Source of the DNA: Acidobacteriota bacterium
GTDB lineage: Bacteria; Acidobacteriota; Terriglobia; Terriglobales; Acidobacteriaceae
NCBI GenBank assembly: GCA_021805265.1
Contig: JAJZFR010000021.1
Coordinates: forward strand, 1 to 17,401
Direction: 5' to 3'
DNA: 17,401 bases
The notes under the pieces were generated by a model. It made no database searches. It was not told where the DNA came from and was given only the letters and a program-made list of their open reading frames with translations. Shown in pieces: positions 6,568-15,832 of this stretch. How positions within the stretch are numbered: position 1 is the stretch's first letter; each line of letters opens with the position of its first letter. Position numbers and translations under genes: made by a program.

Positions 6568-6898
6568 GACGGGAATCGGCAGAGAACAACACGCGACGCG
6601 CGACCCGGCGGAACACGACGGGGCCGGCAGCGCCGGAGCAGGACAAACCGGCAACTCCGGTCACCACGCCCTCCTGACCCACGATCTCACGCATCTCCAC
6701 GAGCTTCTCGTCGCGCTCCGGAACACTCTGGGCAGATCGCTCGATCTGGCCGGGCGCGGCTACTGCTGCACCTGTAACCCGATCGAAGACGCGGCCACCG
6801 TCACCCTGTCCCCTGGCCGAAACCTGACCTCCGCCAGCAGCGCAACCCACCAACCACCCACCGAGGTACATCCCCATGAAAACCTATCCGGGAAGTGA
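6568..6898 (+). CDS. Possible small protein overlapping the EF-G paralogue start
   Basis: An ATG at 6568, with GGGGTGA about 5 nt upstream, opens a 109-aa frame that ends 23 nt inside the EF-G paralogue. Third-position GC is high, as in neighbouring genes. The central part (HDLTHLHELLVALRNTLGRS) reads like an amphipathic helix and is followed by a YCCTC cysteine cluster. The N-terminal third is Gly/Ala/His-rich and the last 35 residues are polar and unstructured. I recognise no family. If real, it would be translationally coupled to the downstream gene. GC-rich DNA often produces spurious ORFs of this size, and conservation would decide. Confidence 0.3.
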
Positions 6899-9152
6899 AA
6901 TCCGCAACGTCGCCGTGGTAGGCCACGCTCACAGCGGCAAGACCTCGCTGATTGCCTCCCTGCTCTACGCCGCCAGGATGACGGCGACCCAGGGACTGGT
7001 GAGCGCTGGCTCCGCCGTCACCGCCTACGACGAGGAAGAGATTGCCCGCTCCACCACCATGCAGAATGCCGTGGCCTTCGCCGAGTGGCACGGCGTCAAG
7101 GTCAACCTGATCGACACACCCGGCTTCCATATGTTCAGCCACGAAGCCCGCGCAGCCATGCAGGTGGCCGAGTCCGCGCTGCTCGTCGTCAACGCACAGT
7201 CCGGCGTCGAAGCCGTAACCGAACGCGCCTGGCGCTATGCCGAGGAGTTCAACCTCCCGCGCATCATCGTCCTCAACCAGATGGACTCGCCCCGCGCCGG
7301 CGGCGGAAGCGGACTGAGCGCGCTCATGGAAGACCTCCACGACCGCTGGGGGCGCACCTGCGTCCCCGTGCAACTGCCCATCACCGGCCCCGAGGGCTTT
7401 CACGGCGTCGTCGATCTGGTCACCATGCAGGCATTTACCTATCCCGCCTCCGGCAGCGACGGTCACGGCACAATCGGCGAGATTCCCATGGGCCTGCTGG
7501 CACAGGCACGCACCGCCCACGAAGCCCTCGTCGAGCTGGTCGCCGAAGGAAAGGACGAGCTTCTCGAAGAGTTCTTCGAGATCGGCACCATCCCCGAGCA
7601 GCACCTCATCACCGCGCTCCATGAGGCCATCCGCGAGGACCGCATCTTCCCCGTCCTGTTTGCCAGCGGACTGGCCAGCGTCGCCACCGACCACCTGCTC
7701 GATTTTCTCCGCGTCTACGCTCCTGCGGCCACCGAACGCGTCGCCTTCGCGGCCAGCGTGGTCACCGGCTCGCTCACCCCGCGAGAGGCTGTCCTCGCTT
7801 CGATCTCGATGGACCGCACGACCGGCGACTCCGGGGAATTCAGCCACTCCGGCAGCGACTCAGCCAGCGAATCCGGCGGCAACCCACCACCTGCCTATTC
7901 GGCTCCGGAACATGGACCGAACGGCAACACCGTCGAGTCCGGCCTGGTCATGCGCGCAGTCTCTGACGACGAACCGGTTGCACTCTTTGTCTACAAAACC
8001 ATGACCGACCCGTTTGCCGGACGAATCAGCTTCTTCAAAGTCGTCAGCGGCGTCGTACGCACCGAGTTGACGGTCGAAAACTACTCCCGCCGCGTCCCCG
8101 AGCGGCTCAGCCACCTCAGCGTGATGCAGGGCCGCAAAGCCATCGAAGTCAAAGAGTTGCGCGCGGGCGATCTGGGCGCCGTGGCCAAGCTGCGCGAGAC
8201 CCTGACCGGAGACACGCTCGGCCAGAAAGGCGCCGAGCTGTGCGTCGAACCCGTCGCCATGCCCGAACCGAATATGACCTACGCCATCGAGCCAAAGACC
8301 CGCGCCGATGAAGACCGCCTCGCCGCCGCCCTCCATAAAATCATCGAGGAAGACCAGATGGTTCGCTTCTTCCGCGATCCCGAGACCCATGAATTTCTGG
8401 TCGCCGGAGCGGGCCAGCAGCACATTGAAACCGTCGTCGCCCGCCTGCGCCGCCGCTACCACACCGAGGTCACCCTCAAGGCACCCAAGGTGCCCTACCG
8501 CGAGACCATCCGCGTACGCGCCGAGGCCCAGGGAAGACACAAGAAACAATCCGGCGGCCACGGCCAGTTTGGCGATTGCCGTGTCCGCATCGAGCCACTC
8601 TCGCGCGGCTCAGGATTCCAGTTCTCCAGCGAAATTTACGGCGGAGCCATCCCTCGCCAGTACGTTCCCGCAGTCGAAAAAGGCATCCTCGAAACCGCCC
8701 TGCGCGGCTACCTTGCAGGGTATCCGGTCGTCGATTTTCGCGCCACCGTCTACGACGGCAGCTACCACGACGTGGACTCGAACGAACTTTCCTTCAAGAT
8801 CGCCGGTCGCCTGGCCTTTCGCAAAGCCATGGAACTGGCCAAACCCTGCCTGCTCGAACCCATCATGCACGTAACCGTCGAGGGGCCGGACGAGCTGGCC
8901 GGAGCGCTGATGGGAGACCTCAATACCCGTCGCGGACGCCTCCTCGGCATGAATGCCCGCGGAAGGATATCCGTCATCGAAGCCGAGATTCCCATGGCAG
9001 AGATGCTCAACTACGGCCCTGCCCTCACCTCCATCACCCAGGGGCGCGGCAGCTTCCACATGGAGATCAAAGGCTACGAGATCGTCCCCCCAGCGGTTGC
9101 GGAAAAGATTCTCGCCACCGCCAAACAGCCCGCCGGCGAGGACGAAGACTGA
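6876..9152 (+). CDS. Elongation factor G-like GTPase (EF-G2-type paralogue)
   Basis: A 758-aa translational-GTPase protein with all five EF-G domains. The G domain has GHAHSGKT (P-loop, 16-23), RSTT (switch I, 58-61), DTPGF (80-84) and NQMD (134-137) where NKxD is normal. Domain II starts near EPVALFVYKTMTDPFAGRIS (366-385). Domain III contains FLVAGAGQQHIE, domain IV KQSGGHGQFGDC, and domain V EPIMHVTVEGPDELAGALMGDL. Between the G domain and domain II (about 292-360) lies a long Ser/Gly/Pro-rich linker. The start has GAGG about 9 nt upstream. It is not next to rpsL, rpsG or tuf, unlike the housekeeping fusA, so I take it as the paralogue often annotated EF-G2 or EF-G-like. Its true role (ribosome rescue, stress, or unknown) is not established by sequence. 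Confidence 0.93.
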   Translation: MKTYPGSEIRNVAVVGHAHSGKTSLIASLLYAARMTATQGLVSAGSAVTAYDEEEIARSTTMQNAVAFAEWHGVKVNLIDTPGFHMFSHEARAAMQVAESALLVVNAQSGVEAVTERAWRYAEEFNLPRIIVLNQMDSPRAGGGSGLSALMEDLHDRWGRTCVPVQLPITGPEGFHGVVDLVTMQAFTYPASGSDGHGTIGEIPMGLLAQARTAHEALVELVAEGKDELLEEFFEIGTIPEQHLITALHEAIREDRIFPVLFASGLASVATDHLLDFLRVYAPAATERVAFAASVVTGSLTPREAVLASISMDRTTGDSGEFSHSGSDSASESGGNPPPAYSAPEHGPNGNTVESGLVMRAVSDDEPVALFVYKTMTDPFAGRISFFKVVSGVVRTELTVENYSRRVPERLSHLSVMQGRKAIEVKELRAGDLGAVAKLRETLTGDTLGQKGAELCVEPVAMPEPNMTYAIEPKTRADEDRLAAALHKIIEEDQMVRFFRDPETHEFLVAGAGQQHIETVVARLRRRYHTEVTLKAPKVPYRETIRVRAEAQGRHKKQSGGHGQFGDCRVRIEPLSRGSGFQFSSEIYGGAIPRQYVPAVEKGILETALRGYLAGYPVVDFRATVYDGSYHDVDSNELSFKIAGRLAFRKAMELAKPCLLEPIMHVTVEGPDELAGALMGDLNTRRGRLLGMNARGRISVIEAEIPMAEMLNYGPALTSITQGRGSFHMEIKGYEIVPPAVAEKILATAKQPAGEDED

Positions 9153-9228
9153 CCCAACCGAACCCACGCAGGCGAAAAATCCTCCCGAAGCCGAATCCTG
9201 AGCGCTTCAGCTTCATCTGAAAGAATGC

Positions 9229-10719
9229 ATGAAGAGGATTGGAACGATCAGGAACCGATACACACTGAGAGATTCTCGCGTCGTTTTTCCGCTGTACGCG
9301 ACTCTGGCCGCATTTCTGGCCTCGACCGCGCTTGCACCGTTCTCCGCCCAGGCGCAGGCGAACCCCGGCTCGGCGCAAAATCCCTTCCTGGGCAGCGTCA
9401 CGCTTCATCCGGCCACTGCCGCCGTGCTGCCGCTTTCGCTCGACGACGCCGTCCGACGCGGCTTCGAGACCAACCTCGGCCTGCGCGAGGCGGAAGCGGG
9501 CGAAACCTCCCTCCATGGCCAGGAACTCGAAGCCGCACAGCAGTTCCTGCCCACCATCACCGTCACCGGCGGAACCAGTGTTCACGAATTCAACCTCGAA
9601 GCGCAGGGCTTCAGCCCCAGCGTTATCGGCAAGTTCGGCGCATTGTTCCCCCACGGTGCTCCCCATATTTCGCTCATCACCAAGGCCGACGTCACCACCG
9701 GCCAGGTCAACTATGAGCAAACCATCTTCTCCGGCCCCGTCTTCAACGGATACCGAGCCATCAAGGCCGCGGAAAAGGTCGCCTATTTCGGCAAAATGAC
9801 CGCCCGCGGCAACGTCGTCCAACAGGTGGCCACCACCTATCTCGCCGTCATCGCCGCCTCGAGCGACGTGGACAACGCCCGCGCCCTGCTCGAAACCGAC
9901 CGTGTCGTCTATGAACAGGCCAAGGCCCGCCACGCCGCAGGCACCACCGCCAACCTCGACGAGCTGCGCGCCCAGGTGGCCTACCAGCAGCAACAGCAGA
10001 GGCTGATCGCCAGCCAGAACCAGCGCGATAAAACCCAAATTCTGCTCAAGCGCGAGATCGGCCTCGCGCCGGGCCAGCCAATCCAGCTCACCGATCCCGC
10101 TCCCTACAGCGACCTCGCCGATCTGAGCGAACAGGCTCTGCGCGCCGAAGCCTACGCCAACCGACAGGACTACCAGAACCTCCAGGCCCAGGCCAAGGCC
10201 AACTACTACGTCCTCGAAGCGCGCAGACAGGAGCGCCTGCCCACCCTCAGCTTCAAAGGCAACTACGGCGTCACCGAGGTCAACGGAGCTGGCTCGCACG
10301 GCACCATGATGGCCATGGGAACGCTCAAAGTCCCGCTCTTCCGCGAGGCCTCCCTGCGCGGCGACAGCGACGTGGCCCGCGCCCAGCTCGAGGGCGTCGA
10401 GCGCCAGCTCGCTGACCTGCGCATGAAGATCGATCAGCAGGTGCGCACCGCGCGCATGGACGCTGACGCCGCGCACAAGCTCCTCGACGTTGCCCGTTCC
10501 AGCGTCGCCCTCGCCGATCAGGCCCTAGCCGACGAAACGGATCGCTACACCTCCGGCCTCGACGATACCCTGCCGCTCTCACGCGCTCAGTCTGAGCTTG
10601 CCTCCGCAGAAACCAACCTCGTTCAGGCCCTCTACCAGTACAACCTCGCCAAGCTCGCTCTCGCGCGCAGCGCCGGCGTCATCGAGCTGCAATACCGCAG
10701 CTACCTCTTCGGCAAATAA
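9229..10719 (+). CDS. TolC-family outer-membrane efflux protein
   Basis: A 496-aa protein of the outer-membrane factor family, which forms trimeric channels with an outer-membrane beta-barrel and a long periplasmic alpha-helical tunnel. A signal peptide is visible (hydrophobic 18-40, ending near SAQAQA). The two OEP halves are recognisable: LSLDDAVRRGFETNLGLREAEAG starts the first, and the second begins around LSEQALRAEAYANRQDYQNLQAQ. Long heptad-like helical stretches rich in Ala, Gln and Arg fill the rest (for example AYQQQQQRLIASQNQRDKTQ and LADLRMKIDQQVRTARMDADA). It starts 76 nt after the EF-G paralogue with only a weak ribosome site. No membrane-fusion protein or pump gene is adjacent, so its partner is encoded elsewhere. 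Confidence 0.95.
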   Translation: MKRIGTIRNRYTLRDSRVVFPLYATLAAFLASTALAPFSAQAQANPGSAQNPFLGSVTLHPATAAVLPLSLDDAVRRGFETNLGLREAEAGETSLHGQELEAAQQFLPTITVTGGTSVHEFNLEAQGFSPSVIGKFGALFPHGAPHISLITKADVTTGQVNYEQTIFSGPVFNGYRAIKAAEKVAYFGKMTARGNVVQQVATTYLAVIAASSDVDNARALLETDRVVYEQAKARHAAGTTANLDELRAQVAYQQQQQRLIASQNQRDKTQILLKREIGLAPGQPIQLTDPAPYSDLADLSEQALRAEAYANRQDYQNLQAQAKANYYVLEARRQERLPTLSFKGNYGVTEVNGAGSHGTMMAMGTLKVPLFREASLRGDSDVARAQLEGVERQLADLRMKIDQQVRTARMDADAAHKLLDVARSSVALADQALADETDRYTSGLDDTLPLSRAQSELASAETNLVQALYQYNLAKLALARSAGVIELQYRSYLFGK

Positions 10720-10785
10720 CCCTGCTTCCAATACGGATGTGCAGGAACGGCCAAACGCGCCCCCGGACCTGTTCTGCTTGGTTCT

Positions 10786-12354
10786 CTACTCCACTGGAAT
10801 CAGGATTTTGTCCTGAGGAAGAATCGTATGCATCGCAGGGTCCGCCGGATTGCGCGTCCTCCCGCCAGCAAGCGGATGCAGCTTGAACAGATACAGTACA
10901 TTCCGCTCCGGATCGTCAAACGCGCGGAACGATGCAACCTGCTCCAGCGAAAAATGCGCATGAAGGTCTTCGAGCGTCCCCGGATCGAAATCGTTCCATG
11001 TCGCGTACCATCCCGGCTGATACAGCGCCGTCTTCGCGGGCAGGCTCATCATGCCAAAATCGTCGCAAAGCGTGGGCAGGTGCGTCATCAGCGTAATATC
11101 GTCGCCGCTGATCGACACCAGCAGCCGATTCCCATTCGGGTGGTGGTCGATGTACCGGGTCAGCGCGCGCGCCGCCTCCACAAACGTGTACTCCGGATGA
11201 AGCGCGTAGCGGATCGTCCACACCGTGTTGACCGCCAGCGAAACCGCCACCACGGCCACAATCGCAAGCCCATATCGGCGCAAACGCGGCGGCTGATACA
11301 ACAACTGCGCCATCACCCGAACCACCACAATCATCGCGAAGAACGCCACAAACGCGTAATAGCGCGGCTGCGGATGGTTCTGGTAGGTCATGAAGGCGAT
11401 GTAGCCCGCCACCGCCAGCACCGAGCTGCCGAAGATCGGATCCCGCCACAGTCCCTGCGTCCATCCCTTGCGCCGGCCCGCCAGCGCAACCACGATCAGC
11501 GCGCCCGACAGCGGAATCAGAAACGGATCGATCCACAGCACCCCGTGAAACGACCACCAGAAGCTCATCAGCCGCCCATACACGCCATGCGCCTTCTCAT
11601 AAGTGTTGATGAAAAAAAGATATTTGTAATCGTCGAACAGGTCCGCGTTCACCACCAGAAACATCCACAGGCTGAACGAAAGGGCCGCGCTGCCGCCCGC
11701 CGCCACCAGCAGCCGCAGCATCGGCCTCACGCGGTGGCGATACTCGAACGCCATCGCCCACACCAGTGCCGGAAGCAGAAAAACCGCCGTCGTCTTGGTC
11801 AGCATCATCGCCGTGAAGATCAGCCCGATCAGCCCCGCAACCGCCTCCGGGTGGCGAAACCGCGGCAGCCGAATCGCCAGGTTCATGGCCGCCAGGGTGA
11901 GCGTCGTCAGCATCGGCTCCAGAATCGCCAGCCGGCTGAAGCTGTAAAGAAACGGGCTCGTCACCAGCAGCGTCACCGCCAACAGGCCCGCCCAGCGCGG
12001 CCCCCGCTCGCGAAACAGCTTGTACGCGAGCACCAGATTCACCAGGAAAAAACCCACCGCCAGCCCCCGCGCCGCCGTCATCGAAACCCCGGTAGCAAAG
12101 AAAAGCAGCCACTCCAGAAACGGCCACAGCGGTACGGCAGGAGCCGGATTGAAGTCCCCCGGAAGATACCAGTTGTGATAAAAATGGGCGCGAACCGCGG
12201 CGTTCGCATACCAGCCCTCGTCGGTATATTTCGCCCAGTCCTGCCACGGAGAATTATTCGGAAAATCCGCGCTCAGATGAAGCCCGTGAAGCAGCGCCAT
12301 CCCCGCCAGAAATGCAATCCACGCGGGGTATCCGTAGCGTTTCAAAGCAGACAC
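10786..12354 (-). CDS. GT-C membrane glycosyltransferase, PMT/ArnT-like (GT39-type)
   Basis: A 522-aa polytopic protein with about 10-12 hydrophobic segments. After the first TM (about 11-26), the first loop carries DEGWYANAA (45-53), the acidic Asp-Glu pair typical of GT-C enzymes that use polyprenyl-phosphate sugars. Further loops hold ILEPMLT and TKTTAVFLLPAL, also typical of ArnT/PMT_2 proteins. The C-terminal part (from about residue 400) is soluble and probably periplasmic. The start is GTG at 12354, supported by GGAG about 8 nt upstream. The donor and acceptor (lipid A, protein or polysaccharide) cannot be told from sequence. The ABC permease lies 175 nt upstream on the same strand, and the gene converges with the TolC-family gene, 66 nt apart. 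Confidence 0.85.
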   Translation of the reverse strand: MSALKRYGYPAWIAFLAGMALLHGLHLSADFPNNSPWQDWAKYTDEGWYANAAVRAHFYHNWYLPGDFNPAPAVPLWPFLEWLLFFATGVSMTAARGLAVGFFLVNLVLAYKLFRERGPRWAGLLAVTLLVTSPFLYSFSRLAILEPMLTTLTLAAMNLAIRLPRFRHPEAVAGLIGLIFTAMMLTKTTAVFLLPALVWAMAFEYRHRVRPMLRLLVAAGGSAALSFSLWMFLVVNADLFDDYKYLFFINTYEKAHGVYGRLMSFWWSFHGVLWIDPFLIPLSGALIVVALAGRRKGWTQGLWRDPIFGSSVLAVAGYIAFMTYQNHPQPRYYAFVAFFAMIVVVRVMAQLLYQPPRLRRYGLAIVAVVAVSLAVNTVWTIRYALHPEYTFVEAARALTRYIDHHPNGNRLLVSISGDDITLMTHLPTLCDDFGMMSLPAKTALYQPGWYATWNDFDPGTLEDLHAHFSLEQVASFRAFDDPERNVLYLFKLHPLAGGRTRNPADPAMHTILPQDKILIPVE

Positions 12355-12529
12355 AGGCAGGTCTCCAGGGCGATCCTCCAGCGCAGCAGAAATACACTTT
12401 GAATGGAAGTAAAACAGGACCTTTGCGATCCTCCATGGCAGTATATCTCTGCCTTGGCGCGCGCAATACCCGCTCCCGGGGAATCCATTCGAAACGGCTC
12501 TGCGAGGAAGCCTTCGGTCGGAATACTTC
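12355..12529. promoter_or_regulatory. Intergenic region between ABC permease and glycosyltransferase
   Basis: 175 nt on the minus strand between the permease stop and the glycosyltransferase GTG. An 11-bp direct repeat (GCGATCCTCCA on the plus strand) occurs at 12370-12380 and 12425-12435, exactly 55 bp apart. No clear terminator for the permease or strong promoter is visible. Confidence 0.35.
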
Positions 12530-13639
12530 TTACTCGTAGGCCAGCGCGTCGATCGGGTCCTTGCTCGCCGCCATCAGCGCCGGATACGCCGCGCCCAGCA
12601 CCGTTCCCGCCGCCGCAATGATCGCAGCCTTCACAATCCACGGCGTCGTGATCTCAAAAAACAGCGCCGGATAGGTATGCGCCAGCACCGCGTGAATCGC
12701 GTATGTCGCGCCAATCCCCAGCGCCACTCCGATCACCGCCATCATCGCCGACTCCCGCAGGATCATCCCCACGATCGTCGCCTTCGACGCCCCCATCGAT
12801 TTCAGAATGCCGATCTCTCGCGTCCGTTCCAGCACCGCCGTGTACATCGACAGGAAGATCACCAGAAAACCCACCAGCGTGGCAATCACCGTGACCACGT
12901 TCAGCGAGATATTGAAGCCGGGAATGTGATCCGGCGTCATCAGCGACATCCACTCATGCATCGTCTGAACCTGGTAATCGCCCAGCCCCGGCGCCGCCGC
13001 AATCTCGTCGCGGATCAGATCGAGATTGTTCTCGCTGTCCGCCTTCAGGAAAAACACCGAAGCCTTGCCCGGAGAACCGATCAGCTCGCCAAGCGTGTCG
13101 ATCGGAACCATCTTCCGACCACCCTTGCCCGCCTCCACAATGCCACAGATGCGGAACGCGTGGTTGGCAATCGGAATGCTGTCGCCGATCTTGTACGTCC
13201 GCCCTTTCCCCGTCTGGATAAACACGTCGTCCACAATCACGTCATACGGACCCTGAAACGGGCCGCCCTGCTCATAGACAAACGGACGCAGCGCGTTGTA
13301 ACTCGCATAGTCGATGCCGTAGATGATCTCGGGATTGGGTGTGAGGGAAAAGTTCTGAATCACCGGTGCCGCAACCGTCACATGCGGCAGCTTCAGAAAC
13401 GCCTCCGCATTCCGCGCCGGTACCGGCGCGCCGCCCACCGCGTTGATGAAGCTCGCGTTCGCCGGACGCACGATAATATCCGCGCCGATCCCATTGGTCC
13501 GGATCTTCTGCCCGTCGAGCTGCCCCAGAAATATCGCAACCACCGACAGGATCATCACCACCTCGATCGCGATTGCAGCCACCGAGATCAGCGACCGCAT
13601 CGGACGGTGCACAAGATTTGCAAAGACCAGCTTGTTCAT
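12530..13639 (-). CDS. ABC transporter permease, MacB/FtsX type
   Basis: A 369-aa membrane subunit of a type VII (MacB-like) ABC system, which usually drives mechanotransmission rather than direct transport. It has one N-terminal TM helix (about 16-38) and a large periplasmic MacB_PCD-like domain (about 40-240). The C-terminal FtsX domain has three TM helices (about 246-270, 293-318 and 336-360). The coupling sequence RTREIGILKSMGAS, which contacts the ATPase, is intact just after the second TM. The ATG at 13639 is the natural start; the site before it is weak, and GAGGAG lies about 30 nt upstream. No ATPase gene (MacB/LolD-like) flanks it, so the partner is encoded elsewhere. The divergent RodZ-like gene begins 245 nt away. 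Confidence 0.92.
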   Translation of the reverse strand: MNKLVFANLVHRPMRSLISVAAIAIEVVMILSVVAIFLGQLDGQKIRTNGIGADIIVRPANASFINAVGGAPVPARNAEAFLKLPHVTVAAPVIQNFSLTPNPEIIYGIDYASYNALRPFVYEQGGPFQGPYDVIVDDVFIQTGKGRTYKIGDSIPIANHAFRICGIVEAGKGGRKMVPIDTLGELIGSPGKASVFFLKADSENNLDLIRDEIAAAPGLGDYQVQTMHEWMSLMTPDHIPGFNISLNVVTVIATLVGFLVIFLSMYTAVLERTREIGILKSMGASKATIVGMILRESAMMAVIGVALGIGATYAIHAVLAHTYPALFFEITTPWIVKAAIIAAAGTVLGAAYPALMAASKDPIDALAYE

Positions 13640-13730
13640 AAGCAATGTGTCGGCGCAGAGTCGCCGCTCCTCTTCACAGGGTAACAGGGTCTAACTTGTC
13701 GAATCTGGAATTTGTCCGCCGCAAATCATG

Positions 13731-13763
13731 TTCCAAACTGGGCTTCCCGTTTCAAACTTGGGC
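13731..13763. repeat. Near-identical 13-bp direct repeats, possible operator
   Basis: TTCCAAACTGGGC (13731-13743) and TTCAAACTTGGGC (13751-13763) are 20 bp apart start to start, about two helical turns, in the divergent promoter region. The arrangement suits a tandem transcription-factor site. Confidence 0.4.
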
Positions 13764-13811
13764 ATTTTTTGACAGATACTTCAAAAATCAAGCACAAATT
13801 ACAGTTAAATT

Positions 13812-13841
13812 TTGACCATTGGCCGGAAATAGACGTATCTT
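13812..13841 (+). promoter_or_regulatory. Sigma70-type promoter for the RodZ-like gene
   Basis: TTGACC (13812-13817) is a 5/6 match to the -35 box, and TATCTT (13836-13841), 18 nt later, is a 4/6 match to the -10 box. The surrounding DNA is clearly more AT-rich than the rest of the window. Transcription would start near 13848, giving a leader of about 35 nt. Confidence 0.5.
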
Positions 13842-13884
13842 GATTGTGGAAAACTCTTCCAGGAAAGTGTTTACCGCTTCTTTG

Positions 13885-14400
13885 ATGAGTATGGGAACCT
13901 TTGGCGAAGACCTGCGGATGGAGCGGCTCAGCCGCGGGATCGGGCTGGAAAAAATTACCGAGATCACCAAGGTGAGTCAGCGCCACTTGCAGGCGCTCGA
14001 GTCCAACCAATTCCGTGCGCTTCCCGGCGGAATCCTCAACAAGGGCATCCTTCGCGCTTACGTCAAAGTCGTCGGTCTCGACGAGATGGACTGGATGACC
14101 CGCTACCAGCGAGCCTATATCGCCAGCGGCGAGCTGCTCGACGATGATCGAAACTGGATCGAATTCGCCGCCAACGTCGGCCGCGCCAGAATCCGCCAGC
14201 GCGACCTCGTCCAGCTCCGCCTCAAGTGGCTCGGCGCCATTGCACTCATGCTGGTCGTCGCCCTCGCCGCGTTTCTCGCCATTCGCTACTTCGGCTACCG
14301 CTCCGGCTGGTGGCCACAGATGCTGCCCCTGCGAGAGTGGTTCGGTTCCGTCGCCAGCCTGGTCACAAGACTCGTCTCAAGCACTGCTACCAGTGGCTGA
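13885..14400 (+). CDS. RodZ-like HTH membrane protein (short form)
   Basis: A 171-aa protein. Residues 5-68 form an HTH_25-type helix-turn-helix as in RodZ: FGEDLRMERLSRGIGLEKI, then EITKVSQRHLQALESNQF and the signature LPGGILNKGILRAYVKVVGL. A basic linker leads to one TM helix (about 115-136), and only about 35 residues follow. RodZ in E. coli binds MreB through the HTH and carries a larger periplasmic domain, which is missing here. ATG 13885 or 13891 is chosen because the upstream open frame only begins with TTG at 13819. No strong ribosome site precedes either. It lies 245 nt upstream of metK. A role in cell shape or as a membrane-bound regulator is inference. Confidence 0.85.
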   Translation: MSMGTFGEDLRMERLSRGIGLEKITEITKVSQRHLQALESNQFRALPGGILNKGILRAYVKVVGLDEMDWMTRYQRAYIASGELLDDDRNWIEFAANVGRARIRQRDLVQLRLKWLGAIALMLVVALAAFLAIRYFGYRSGWWPQMLPLREWFGSVASLVTRLVSSTATSG

Positions 14401-14645
14401 GTTATCCGTCCTGTCCAGTCCTCGCTTGTCCACGAGCCAGCCGCTCCCCGTTCAACCCTGATTGTCCCCTATTGAGCCGCCCATCTCCCCATTGAGCCTG
14501 CCCGCTTTGCCCTTCGACTAGCCGGAAGGTTACCATGGACTCAAGCCGTTTGTGGATGTGCCTTCTCCGTTCGCCCAGAGCATACGCGGCGAGGCAAGAC
14601 GAGCAGCCATTCGTCCACAGCGTGCAGCCTGGAAGGAGTAACCCC
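14401..14645 (+). promoter_or_regulatory. metK leader region with imperfect repeats and possible structured RNA
   Basis: The 245-nt gap holds an imperfect direct repeat (TCCCCTATTGAGCCGCCC at 14465-14482; TCCCCATTGAGCCTGCCC at 14486-14503). A candidate fold near the metK start pairs TGTGGA (14551-14556) with TCCACA (14614-14619), CGCC (14572-14575) with GGCG (14588-14591), and GCCT (14560-14563) with AGGC (14592-14595). The motifs of the common SAM-I riboswitch are not seen. A cis-regulatory leader is possible but unproven. Confidence 0.3.
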
Positions 14646-15809
<1,164 letters not shown>

Positions 15810-15832
15810 CCCCATCCACGCCTGAGGCAGGA

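Larger units (their letters stand above)
6390..6875. other. Long intergenic region between divergent genes
   Basis: 486 nt separate the exported thioredoxin-fold gene (minus) from the EF-G paralogue (plus). It holds a possible -10 for the minus gene, three short tandem repeats (6437-6465), a possible sigma70 promoter (6466-6494) pointing right, and a possible small plus-strand gene (6568-6898). Several other short ORFs here have no ribosome site or family resemblance. No RNA gene is evident. Confidence 0.5.

Noticed and set aside
6801..7847. 348-aa minus-strand ORF opposite the EF-G paralogue
   Set aside because: Antisense shadow of conserved G-domain codons; no family resemblance.
9067..10476. 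469-aa minus-strand ORF opposite the TolC-family gene
   Set aside because: The plus strand encodes a recognisable TolC-family protein with signal peptide; the antisense product is low-complexity Gly/Val/Asp and has no motifs.
10828..12402. 524-aa plus-strand ORF opposite the glycosyltransferase
   Set aside because: It is the antisense shadow of a clear GT-C membrane protein. Its product is a run of His/Arg/Gln/Pro without domain features, as expected from the complement of hydrophobic GC-rich codons.
14401..14645. SAM-I riboswitch upstream of metK
   Set aside because: I could not find the conserved core of SAM-I, nor recognise other SAM classes by eye. Only a generic possible fold remains.
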